From contig KN882586.1 of NCBI GenBank assembly GCA_000934455.1, forward strand, positions 104,796-168,795: a stretch of DNA of 64,000 bases, written 5' to 3'. Positions 43,301 to 54,500 of the stretch are shown one piece after another; position 1 is the first letter of the stretch; the number at the start of each line of letters is the position of its first letter. Source of the DNA: Apostichopus parvimensis (lineage: Eukaryota > Echinodermata > Holothuroidea > Aspidochirotida > Stichopodidae). A program made the position numbers and the translations under genes. The notes beneath the pieces are model-generated. The model ran no database searches and was not told where the DNA came from. It saw nothing but the letters and a program-made list of their open reading frames with translations.

Positions 43301-46300
43301 TTCAGTTTTTGGGGACTCTCAGATGACCTATGAGCATAATTTTGGCTTTCAAAGTTCTACGGCATTCAGAACAGGTAGCCACATACATTTTGACATACTA
43401 CAGGTTTTCTTCATTTTGTGTATGATGATTATGGGAGTTCGCACGTGCCTGATACATTACTGCCCTGATACTTCGCTGCGAAGATACTGGTGCTGAAGGG
43501 ATGTAACCCCCAATATGGGTCAAACCATATAAAGAACAATTTGTGGCTGTGTACGTAATTTTTTTAAGTAAAAAGTTTCACTAGAGACTGATCAACCATG
43601 CATTCTTGCAGTAGTAATTATAACATCATCTATGAGAAGAGAATGACCAAATAATATGCTAGTTCTTTACCTGTAATTTTCTCACAGACTCCCCCCACCA
43701 CCCACCCCAAGTAAAGTGTTATGTTAAAAATGTGATTACAAATCTGTGATAAGCAGTCAGTCTTATAATCATCGTTATTATCCGCTAATAAGGACGAGCC
43801 TAACCTTAGTTCATTGATTTATTGTTCTGTGACATTTAAACTGTGTACATTTGGTTCAAAAGTAGTGTTCCTTATGTAAATCATCTGTTGCTACCATCAT
43901 AGTCATCGTTTTTTATTCCTTGCTGAAAGCAAAAGGAACCTATGCAGTCATGCTGGATGTACATGTGTGTGTGACGCTGCTTGTAGACAGGCTAACTCGA
44001 TAATGCAAACTTTGATTGGGCTAATACTTGTTTGGTAGGTTGCCCATTGTGAGTAGATGATTCCTATTGTTTTTGGTGGAGGTCAAAGGTCAGCTGAAGT
44101 GATATAGCAAAAGCCTTGTAGACACTGTATCTTGACATGGCCAACTTCAGTGAATGTCATATTTGGTAGGTTGGTTGGCCATAGTGATTCGATGGTCCCT
44201 ATTGGCGTAGGTGAAAGGTCATTTGATTTCAAAAGTCCACAAAACATACATTATCACCATACAATGCTTGTAAACATGGTAACTTGATAATTAAAACTTC
44301 ATTTCAGCTCATACTTGGTAGGAAGTTTGCCCATGGCATGATGGGAGGATGGTCCCTATTGGATTTGGTGGAGGTCAGCTGAAGTCATCAAAGGTGAAAT
44401 AGGAAAACTTTGTAAACACTCTATCTTGACAATGCAAATGTTGATGAAGCTCATATTTGGCAGGTAGGTTGCCCGTGGTAAGAGGATGTCTTTTTAGGTT
44501 TAGATGAAAGGTCAGCTGAGGTCAAAATAGGAATGTTGTGAACATATCTTGTAAAGACAAACTTCATTGAAGTTTGTATATTTTAAGTTGGTTATCCTTA
44601 GTGAGTCGATGGTCCCTATTGTTTTTGCTGGAGGTAAAAGTTCAATTGATGTCAACAACCCAAAACATACATTTCCAGTGTACAATGCTTGCAAACATGA
44701 TAACACAAACATAGCATTAGCTCACACTTGGTAGGTAGTTTACCCATGGTGAGTAAATGATGTCTATTTTTCGGCTTGGAGATCTAAGATCAACATAGGT
44801 CAAAAATAAAAACAATGTAATCACCATATCTTCACAAGGGAAACTTCAATGAAGCTTATCTTTGCTAGGATGGTTGCACGTAGTGAGTTGTTGGTCCCAA
44901 TTGTTTTAGGTGGAGGCCAAAGGTAAATTGAGTTCAAAGTAAAAACATTGAACACCTTCCTGGTAAGTATTTTCCATTTCACATGGTGAGTACATGACCT
45001 CTATTGTTTCAGTAGAGGTCAGCTGATGTCAACAGATGTTAAATATGCAAATCTTGTACCTTTACAAGGTAAATTTCAATGATGCTCAATTTGGTACATT
45101 GTTTGCTCTTACAGATTAGGTAGTCACTATTGTTCGTGTTGGGGGTCAAAGGCGACCTGTGCACAAGGCAATTTAATGAAGAGCTTCAGCGTACAATGTA
45201 TTTTGGCTGGTCTTTTTTAAAGGCAATTCAAAGAACAACTTCCTTGGTACTGCTCATTTCGTAAGAAATTGTACCCAACCAAATCAAGATTTATGTGTCC
45301 TGTGTTTCACCTTCCTGATTTAGTACTGTATTGTGAAGATTTTTATTACTTAATTGAACTACTTTGTACGAGCCATCCTGCACCACCTTCTAGTCATCTG
45401 CCTTCAATCCTTCAGTCTATCTACAATCAACAATTGGTCAAATTACTATTACTCTGTTTGGTCTTCGGTGTAGACCATGCTACATGAATGTATATGTCTG
45501 ACCTAAATCATGATGAGATGAAGTCTATTGGTATTAGTGGAAGACACATGTCATCTGAGGTCAACAGGGCTCAAATACCAAAAAAACAATATCCTGACAA
45601 GGTACAAACATCCTTCTAATGTGGTAGTTTGGTTTCCTTGTGAGTAGATAATGCCTGCTTGTAGTGGAAGTCAAAGTTACACAAAGCTCAAATTCTGTCA
45701 ACACATTATTTCTTGGGGATTTGATTCCTTGTGTGTCTTCACCTTGATATTTAGCATTTTGAATTAGCAAATACTGAGCTTTTTCTGTTACTTCTTAATA
45801 TAAAACATTAGCTTATTACTAAACTGCTGTTTGATTGGTATTTAGCTTTTTTAGTGGATGAAGAAGAAACAGCCTTTGTTGCACTACCTGTACTTTTTCA
45901 GAGTCGCCATAAGAAAAAGAAAGGACAGGGTTCATCTTCAATACATTCGAGTGTCAGATCCTTCATTGACATACAACCTGTGAGTATAAAATTTATTAAC
46001 CCCCAACTATTGTGTATTGAGTGAAATAAATATGGAATTCATGTCACATAACATACAGTGTGGGTGACGTAAACATTGTGCATATGCATGTATTTATGCA
46101 AAGCCAATCTTTTCAAGCCTTAGTAGGTACAATAGGTTGTCCATCGGGACTATATAATGCTATTGAATTTGAAAATGTCAGAGGTAATTCGACAATAACA
46201 AGAATCAAACAAAGGTATGTTTTTGGGTATGATCAGAAGGTTAAGAGTAGTCAAGGGCAGTCAATAAGTATTTTTTATAGAGGTCAAGTGGCATTCAATG

Positions 46301-47025
46301 TCAGATTCTTAACTTGCTGTGATTGACAGATTAGTGTGGGCTTTTATTTCAGACTATCTACATGACGATGGTAGCTGAAATTTTGTTTTACATAATCTTG
46401 ACTAAAACTCACACTATATTCAACTTATTTTTGGTGTACAATACTTCTCATGATTATTTAACAATTGGTGGGTTGCCAATAGTTTGTACATTTGTGTGTT
46501 TGGTGGAGATCAGTAATGGTCATTCAGTTTTGTTTAAGATATGTAACTAAATTATACATGGAATCGCACAGTGCTTGATCTTCTAAGAGTAAAAAGAATA
46601 GAGCAAGGTCAATGTTTGGCATCATTCTCTTATGTATATGTGAATGAAAAACAGAAACTCGCTTTAAAGCAATTGCATGAAATACCATCAGGGAACAGCT
46701 AATCAATTGAACAACCAAGGAGCTGCATTGAATAATGATTACTGTATTTATGTATGAGTAAGTAGAAAAAGGATTGTAATCATATTGTGTCAAAACATGT
46801 TTGTGTTTTATTGTCTTCATACATGTTAGAACGTCACCAATGTTGAAGAGTTTTGCAGCGGAATCAATGAAGATGAGAGGCCACAACCGTTTATTGTGGT
46901 CCTGTGGGACGAGAAGTCTAAAGCAGGCAGTTTTTCGTCTTTTTCGAAAGGAAGTACCTAGCAGCATCATCTCTATTAAAGGCAATACATATGTGCTTTA
47001 AGTTACATTCTATTTTGGATATTAC
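43301..47025 (+). pseudogene. Exons of an unnamed recurring metazoan family
   Basis: Three plus-strand exons fit by phase: 43301-43374 (F-G-D-S-Q-M-T-Y-E-H-N-F-G-F), 45855-45979 (V-D-E-E-E-T-A-F, L-F-Q-S-R-H-K-K-K-K-G-Q-G, then S-S-V-R-S-F-I-D-I-Q-P) and 46831 to about 47025 (N-V-T-N-V-E-E-F, R-P-Q-P-F-I-V-V-L, A-A-S-S-L-L-K-A-I-H-M-C-F-K-L-H-S-I-L-D-I). Junctions are phase 1 and phase 0. The R-S-F-I-D-I-Q-P / R-P-x-P-F / L-L-K-A-x-x-x-C-F-K-L-x-x-x-L-D-I order is one I recall from many unnamed proteins of cnidarians, echinoderms and fish, without a named domain. The last exon changes frame near 46920, so this copy is probably dead. A relative lies on the minus strand at 62786-63072. Transposon or host origin is open. 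Confidence 0.45.
43990..45680 (+). repeat. Degenerate ~140-bp tandem array with AGGTCA direct repeats
   Basis: About eleven diverged units, recognised by the order TTGGTAGGTAGGTTGCC, GTGAGTAGATGG, CCCTATTG, GGTGGAGGTCAAAGGTCA, then a TTGTAAACA and TATCTTGAC tract. Anchors fall near 44061, 44199, 44351, 44490, 44611, 44761, 44896, 45000, 45128, 45510 and 45650. The best unit (44079-44092) has AGGTCAAAGGTCA, a perfect DR1 nuclear-receptor element; the others carry one- to three-base variants. I recall the same unit type from other marine deuterostome genomes. It lies in an intron between exons 43374 and 45855. Confidence 0.75.
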
Positions 47026-47110
47026 CAGGCCAATTGCTTTGCTTCTTGGTAATATATTGAAAACATTGTCTATGAAATGCACAATGACAGTGTGAAAGAA
47101 ATAAACATTG
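46985..47110 (+). repeat. Segment duplicated at 47515-47640
   Basis: Both copies run TGTGCTTTAAGTTACAT or close, then TACCAGGC, TTGCTTCTT, AATGACA or ATGACAATGT and GTGAAAG in the same order. The copy at 46985 is the end of the last exon of the preceding gene, so the second copy is a duplicated piece of that exon and its downstream intron. Confidence 0.55.
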
Positions 47111-47514
47111 TGAAAGCTTTCCTGGCCTACTGTAATTCAGCATAACAATGGTCTTGGAACTTGTTACCTACTTCTTCAACTTCCATGTGTTTGAAATGCT
47201 TTGTTCAACTAGTTTTAGTTGTCTCTGTTTGATACTGGTGTTTGAGCTTCATAAGAAGCGAAGCCTTTAATATGTAACTACTTTGTTTATACAGTTTTAC
47301 CAATACATCTTAGAAGAGTACTTATCAGTAAAGACATTATTTTCAAGTAAAGCATAAATTCAGTTGAAAGTTTAACTTCAAACTTATTGAAAGAAGTTAT
47401 CTAAATCTCATTTGTGAAAGAAAGATTGTATTAACCCCAAAAATATTAGCACATATATATTATAAAAATAAGTGTCATTGATGGTGTTTATCATTACATC
47501 GTTGTAATTTATGT

Positions 47515-47640
47515 GCAGGAAATTTGTGCTTCAAGTTACATATTGTTGTAGATTGAAAACTATACCAGGCAGGTTGCTTCTTTCCTGCCAAGTCTTGCTA
47601 AACAAGCATTATGACAATGTAAAAAAGTACTGTGAAAGGC
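47515..47640 (+). repeat. Second copy of the 46985-47110 segment
   Basis: See the first copy: same order of words, diverged, same orientation, about 530 bases downstream. It encodes C-F-K-L-H again, but then meets a stop. Confidence 0.55.
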
Positions 47641-47699
47641 CTTACAGGAAATTAGGGCCTGTTATAATTTACCATAAGTACTGTACTCTAAATTGGACT

Positions 47700-47952
47700 A
47701 CCCAGCCAGCAAGCCGACGCAGAACCGCCGGCGGCATATCAGCAAACCGCTTCATACCCGCCGGTGGGCCGACGTCGGCTAGCACGCGGTTTACCGACGT
47801 CGGCCTGCCGCCTTCGGCCCGGAGGCGGTGAACAGGCGGCAAGCCGCCCTCGGTAAAGGAGCGGTTTGCCGACGGCGGATGAGGGCCGAGACGCCACCGG
47901 CGGCAAGTAAGCGGCATACCGCCGCAGGGCCGGAGGCGTCATGCCGATATCG
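47700..47952. repeat. GC-rich palindromic island, GCCGACGTCGGC core
   Basis: An abrupt 250-base island, visibly far richer in GC than its surroundings, built from GCCGACGTCGGC, GCCGGCGGC, CGGTTTGCCGAC and GAGGCGG words in both orientations. Both strands are open for about 80 codons as a by-product. CAGCAAGC near the left edge (47707) pairs with GCTTGCTG at the right (47951), a possible 8-base inverted end. No protein is claimed. Confidence 0.7.
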
Positions 47953-48235
47953 CTTGCTGTACGTATATAAGCCGTTTTGAGAGAGGCCTGTTCATAATGT
48001 AAATTGCAAGACTTCTCGGTAATTGAGAAGCAAATTAAATTTGCCGTCGGACTATCGTTCTATAACATATTTCAATTAACGGTTTTCGCTTAGACTTATG
48101 GATTACGTGTCACTTCTTTATATCATATAGTCACACCTGCAGTGATCCTTTGCAATCTCAAAACACTACAAATGTTTCATATATGACTATAACACCGGCC
48201 ATTTCGATCCAGTAAAGTTGCATCGGCGCCGCGTT

Positions 48236-49439
48236 TATGGCAAGCCATATAGGACAAACACCACATAATATATCCTCGTATTAATACGATTGATATCTCG
48301 TATTAATTCGAATACATACGCGTATTAAATCATACGTGGCATGTCTTATAGCTGTCACCCACAATATCCTCGCCAGTTCAATAAATGACAGATTACAAAG
48401 TTAGTTTCTATTGACGTACTAAATGTAGACAACAGCATGACTTAATATGCGTATACAAAAATAATTTATTTAAAAATAATCATATATTTTATAAAGCGTA
48501 AAATCCACAAAAGTGCTAATAAACGCTATGTAACAGTCCAAAAATATATATGACACATAATATGTAGTAAAACGGCAGAATAAAATACAATATAGATGAG
48601 TATGAAGAATAAAAAGCATGCACGTTTCAGTGTATTGGAGTACTGCACATGAATAGAGTTCAATACACAGTTTACATATTGCAGTAATGCTGTCTAAAAA
48701 GGTAGGGTTCAGATTCGATTTGACTGTTGTTAGACTAGAAACAGTTCTGAGATCAGAATTGGAATTAATACCTGCAGAGACGTAGCCAGGAGAGCAATCA
48801 CTCCACAACCCCCACCCCCCCCCCCACCCCCACTTTGAGTAACCCGAAAAATCAAATAAAGTAGTCAAAAGTATGAAATATCATGAAAGCCTTCCTTTCA
48901 GGATGAAGGAAGCTAAGCGACCCTTCTCAATCTTACCCCTGAAAGTTCGTCTACTACACAGGGAGGCTTAATAGGAACATAGGAAGGAGAAAAAGTAGTA
49001 AAATCTGAAAATGTTGATTTTGTTATCATAATTAGTTACTTTGTATCTTAAAATTTTGAGATTAAAAGGAAAATCCTTTTTTTTAGGCTTAAATATATTC
49101 AAATATTACAAATAATAAAATATTCCTTTTTAAGGTTAAACGTTTCAGATCAAAATCTTCACCATTTTTTGTACCTTTTATGTCACGATTTTGAATTTAA
49201 CAGTCAACATTTGGAGATAATAGATCAAGATTCTGACATTTGTTAATACATTTTGAGTGAAAAGTTTGAGGAATGAATCCTCATCTGTATTCGAATAAAT
49301 TCGTGTTTATATTCGAATTAAAAGTCGGATATATTTAGACCTTAAATATATACACGTTTTTCTTCGAATTTATACTCGTATATATTCAAATGAATACGCG
49401 GATATATTATGCGGTGTTTGTCCCACACGGCTTCCCATA
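48236..49439. mobile_element. Second TATGG-AAGCC element, CGTATTAATACG core
   Basis: The left terminus TATGGCAAGCCATATAGGAC and the right terminus (minus strand TATGGGAAGCCGTGTGGGAC) match at 35 of the first 40 bases and continue with ACAAACACC and CATAATATATCC. CGCGTT before and CGTGTT after suggest a 6-bp target duplication with one mismatch. Subterminal palindromes are CGTATTAATACG and CGAATTAAT-type words. About 1.0 kb of interior shows no recognised protein; it includes a C-rich tract near 48810 beside ACGTAGCCAGGAGAGC, perhaps a hAT end. The first eleven bases are shared with the 34254 element. Confidence 0.72.
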
Positions 49440-49472
49440 CGTGTTTGCAGCCGATCACGTATACTTCAAGCC

Positions 49473-50163
49473 TATGGCGGGCCATCAGTCTGAAATCGTG
49501 GGGAATCGACTTATACCGATTTAAATCGACATATACCAATTTCCTTCGACTTATACCTGTTTCCAGCAGTTTAAATTGACTTCTACCGATTTAAATCGAC
49601 ATAAACCAGCTTAATTCGACATATCATCGATTTAAATCGACATATAGCAGTTTAAATCGATGATATGTCAATTTAAACCGGTATATGTCAATTTAAATCG
49701 ACATATACCAGTTTAAATCGATGATATGTCAATGAAATCGGTATATGTCATTTTAAATCGACATATACCAGTTTAATGGACTTCTACCAGTTTATATCGA
49801 CATATACCGATTTAAATCGATGATATGTAAAATCAATCGGTATATGTGAATTTGTCTACCAGTTTAAATAGATTATATTTCGAATTAAATCGGTACAAGT
49901 CAATTTCCTTGGACTTAAACCAGTTTCTAGCAACTCAAATTGACATATACCTATTTAAATCGACATATAGTCGATTTACCTCATTAACATATTCCAAATC
50001 CCGATGTGAAGATACATCACGTCGATTTAAATCGATATATGTCGACTAAAACTGGTATAAGTCGAATTAAATAGCTATATGTGGATTTAAAATGACATAT
50101 ACAGATTTAATTTGACATATCATCGATTTCAACTGCTATATGTCTATTAAAATCGGTATTTTT
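49473..50163. repeat. Array of TTTAAATCGACATATACC words
   Basis: Degenerate units of about 18-36 bases combine CGATTTAAATCG, GACATATACC, GGTATATGTC and ATCGATGATATGTC in both orientations across 650 bases. The left edge reads TATGGCGGGCCATC, resembling the TATGG starts of the two terminal-repeat elements and lying 33 bases after the end of the one at 49439. No matching right terminus was found. Confidence 0.7.
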
Positions 50164-50176
50164 TTGATATTTATAG

Positions 50177-50267
50177 GTCAGGGTCAGAGAGAACGTGTGT
50201 ATGCATCAACCGAGAATTTGTACAGTAAAATTTGGAGCATTCTTAATTGTTTTCCTCAAGATTCAAG
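50177..50267 (+). other. Exon-like segment with a possible signal peptide
   Basis: A splice acceptor (TTTATAG) and donor (CAAG followed by GTAAAT) bound 91 bases. From ATG at 50201 the frame gives M-H-Q-P-R-I-C-T-V-K-F-G-A-F-L-I-V-F-L, a basic then hydrophobic run like a signal peptide, and stays open to the donor. No downstream exon was recognised, so it may be chance. Confidence 0.2.
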
Positions 50268-51578
50268 GTAAATCAACATATTATTTTACATAATTACAAT
50301 AAAAATATGCCTAGCAGTAGCACTATTAAGTTAGAACAGCTGATATTTTTATCATATTCTCAAAGCCTAGGCATTGGCCTACAACGAAATACTGATGTTT
50401 ATGACCCTTTCATTTTAAATGAAATGATGTTAGGCCTATGGAAGTCTACTGTTTTAGTTGCTAGGCCTACAATTGGCATCGTTCATACTCAATCTTGAAG
50501 TATTAAATTAGTCCATGATATTTTTATTGACACTCCAGTTTGCAACATATATAGCCTAACATGATATCCACCCTCTGCAGGAGCCCAAGTCATTCGACCA
50601 AATGTTGAAGTATAATATATCTTGATTAATTTTACATACTCGTCGTGACTAGCTGTATACCACTTAACATACGCCCTATTAATAACCTATTGATATAAGG
50701 CCTAAGGCACTAGCTTAGATACGTTAGGCCTACTAACTGTCTAACATAAATGTAAACATGAATCTTATCGAGTACGAAAGCCTAGCCTATATATGCCCAA
50801 CGTGACCTAGAATATTGCACCTTGACTCGCTGATTTCAGCAGGAAAGTTATTACATGCGACACACAACGCCTGTAGACTGTATCCTTACAGTACGCCTAG
50901 TCTATGTCTAACCGATATGCGTACTCGCATGTTGGAATTTATCACAGATTATACAAAATTCACTGCCGTACTGCAGTAAAAAATAACCTTTAACACTGGA
51001 GTAGCAGTACTACAAAAGTACAAGTACGCCAATGTGGGAGATGCACGCAAGGTACGTGCAAATGCGATCTGCTTTGAAAAGAAATAAAACTGACGAGAGC
51101 ACGCTTCGATATTTCGGCTACATTTCCGTCAAACGAACCATTGGATTCGTAATCTATGTTGAAACGAGTTATGCTATATAGTCCAAAATATGGTCACCTT
51201 TCTTTACTTATTGGGCTCAGTACGTGAACTGACTGTAACCAGTTGAACAGAAGTGAATATGCTAAAACTGTTGTAATGTTCTATCTTTAAGTAATTCAGC
51301 AAACATGCAGGTAAGTATATGGACAAAATCTAGGCAGCCAGCTGAGCCAAGTAAATTTTTGGGATAAAGAATTGGGACAATTGCCTAAAAGGCATACACC
51401 ATTTTCTCCTTCTACAAGTAGGACTTTCCCGTTTAAGGATTTGTAATTTTTAGCCGCTTTCAGTCACTCTCACTGTAGAATGGGACTTTCCTTAATGTCA
51501 AAGGTTTCCTCCTGCACACACCTTAGTTAACATTCATAGAAACAATATTGCTGGCAAAGGTTGTAAAGTTAAAAATCC
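50268..51578. other. Non-coding stretch rich in TAGGCCTA words
   Basis: TAGGCCTA, GCCTAGGC and AGCCTA words recur at 50360-50800. No supported exon was seen. Confidence 0.4.
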
Positions 51579-54500
51579 AGGTCTTCATTTATAAGGAGCG
51601 ACAGCGCAATCGCGCTCCTTAAATTCGATCCGCGAGAGCAATTCGGAGCGCTCCTAAAATCTTACTAACGCGCAATACTCTCCTGAATTCCCTAAGGAGA
51701 GCAACTAAACTGCGCACCTCACATGATAAAACAAACCACGAGCTCTGCGTGCGGTCACTCGCTTCAACATTCACAGTATCCTCGGTTATTCCGATCTGAA
51801 CCACCTGGAGCTGTACAGTTTCTTGTCCCTTTCGTACGTTTATATGAGTCACGTACGCATCAGTCAGACGCCGGTATGGCTGCAATACAGTGTAAGCCAC
51901 GACAGATATGTACCAGCGGGAGGTTGCGTTCTGAACACGTGTGATTTCGTCAGTGTGGACGAACTACGTACACTGTTGTAACTTTCAGCAGTGCCGATTG
52001 GTGCAGGCCCCACTAAAGGGAAAAAACATGTCGTACTGCATGACTTCGGCTAATCTGTTGTGATTTCTTCGGAAGTTCGGGAGGTCAGCTTCAATAATTT
52101 GTAATCATGGCGCATCCAGTGCAATTATCAACGTTCTTGCGGTGGAATTTGCCAACTTTTGGTTACGAGACAGACGACTTGAATGGGCGTGATATGGTAA
52201 CCAAAATTTGGTGCACTGCTTGTCGCACCCACATCGACAAAATCACAAGTGATGCTAGGATTCGAGGCCAGGCAAAGGATGACATCAAAGCTTTCGCCAC
52301 AGGCTCGTTGTTCATCAGCAAGCACACGGCAACGAGGCATCTCTCATGAAAGGTAGGCAAACAATATGTAGGAGTAAATAAAGTTGAACCTTCAATCAGC
52401 CTTTATTTTATGTCTTCCTTTCCAAACACGGAGAGACTCATGGTTATCTGACTGACTGATACACAAATTATTATTGGATGGATTAAACAGTACCTACCTG
52501 TCACATACGTGTTTTACAGTGTCTTCTGATATGTAAAACAGTATAGGTCTTCCCCTCCAGTCGCCTGTTCTGACAGGCTACTACAGCGAAATTTATAGTT
52601 TTCAATATTGCACATTGTCATATAAACAGGCAATTTAGAGCCTGTATGTACATGCTTCATCCGAAATCTTCAAATGATAGTGTTTTCGCTCCCAATAGTA
52701 ACGAGGAGATTGTGAAACTCAAAGCCTAACACACCGTTGTATAGGTAAATTTGGAGCCTATACCGAGATTTTCTATGTACAAGTATCACCTGATATTTTC
52801 AAATTATAGTTTTCGCTCTGAACAGTAAGAAGATGGTGAAACTTATAGCCTAACACACTGTAGCATTGGTAAATTTGGAGCCTATTCCGATATTTTCTGA
52901 AATGCTGGCATTTGTTTTTGGGTCTTTCAATAATTAAATGCTGAAAACAGCTGGAGCACTTTCCATTGTATTAATTTATTCCCACAGGCATATGCTGTGG
53001 TGCCTGCTATTCATGATGCCATAAACAAGTGTGCCCGGGAGGCATACCGAAATATGTTGACAACTGCATACTATGTCGCCCTGAATGGATTACCACTGTC
53101 CACATTCAAAACATTTGTTGAGGTGCAGAAAAAGAATGGTGTCAAGCTGCTACACAAAACAGACACCAGTCGTAGGGCAGGCGAGTTTGTGGAAGAACTT
53201 GCGGATGCCATTCGCAGAAAGATTGCCAAGTTGCTGCAGTCCGCCGCTGCATTTTCGGTTGTAAGCGATGGGTCCCAAGCAAGGAAGACAGGAAAGGAAA
53301 AAAGAAATGGTGATGGTGAGAGTCATCAAAGCAGGTTCATTGAAAATACATCAAATCTATCAACCCATTCTGATTAGAGTATGTTGCAGTAACCACACTT
53401 ATTGTCACATCACTGGTGGCTGTCATTGGTTAAAGCTTGCTGTCAAGGACACTCTGATGAAAGAGAAGATTTTTGAGCAAGTAACAGACCTGATAACAAG
53501 ATCAGGTAAATTCAAGAGACACTTTTGAGTAACTCGGGGTTCAGGTCTACCAGTTTCCGAAGGTTCGCGGTACGCGGTTCGTAAGTCACCAGAGAGATGG
53601 AGTCCGCATCCTGTTGAATAACTGGATAATCCTTGCACAGGCCATCGAAAACTCTATTGACAACCAGCAGCACAGCTCGTTGAATGCAAAACTGCATGGT
53701 ATCTTGAAGAAACTTCGATCTCTTCACTTCCTGTCTGCCACCTGTCTGTTCTTGGAAATACTGGATGTTGTCTCTGCTTTGTCCCTGAAAGTTGAGAAAG
53801 GAGAACTACATGCCTTCGAAGTGATGCCAGCCCTAGAGCAGACCAAGTTACGTATCCAGGAGCTACAGGTTGAAGACTCTGAGGACCCTGTGAAAAAATG
53901 CTGGCTACACCGTTGATGACGAAGCTGAGATTAGATCGGGAAACCGAGAGTTTGTGCAGGTCACCCTAGACAGGATGGTTCATGCACCACCCCACCGACA
54001 AGCTGGAATTGCGATGACGCCTGGCATTGGCACAGTCAAACAAAATGCACTATCTGATCTGTGCCAGTGCTTGGATGACCAGTTTACTTCATTTACCCAT
54101 GACCTGTATAAGCATATGCAGTGGATAAACCCGGCCAACTGGAGGATTGATGATTCATCATCTGAAGTGGAATCTCTGGAGGCCATAAGTGATTACTTTC
54201 CTACTACACTTGAAGCTGTGGGCTACGAATCATACGAAATCTACGAAAGATGAAGCGAGAGTGGAACCTGATGAAGGTAGTACAGAGAAATTACTATCAG
54301 GGATTTCCGACATGCGATCTGTGGGGGCAGGTCCTGCAGTACAGGAGTATGAATTCCCGAACTTATGCTCACTCATAGATGTTGTAATGGCGATAGGAGT
54401 AAGGAAATCGATGGTAGAATCAGTATTCAGTGTGCTCATCTCCATGATGTCTGATCGGAGGCTTTCGCTGAAACACACATGGAGGACCTGATGCTGATAA

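Noticed and set aside
46524-46985. 153-codon minus-strand frame
   Set aside because: It overlaps the better supported plus-strand exon at 46831 and shows no recognisable family pattern.
47669-47942. Frames on both strands of the GC-rich island
   Set aside because: A by-product of GC-rich palindromic repeats lacking stop words.
48470-48868. 132-codon minus-strand frame
   Set aside because: Low-complexity hydrophobic translation inside a repeat element, no family resemblance and no splice borders.
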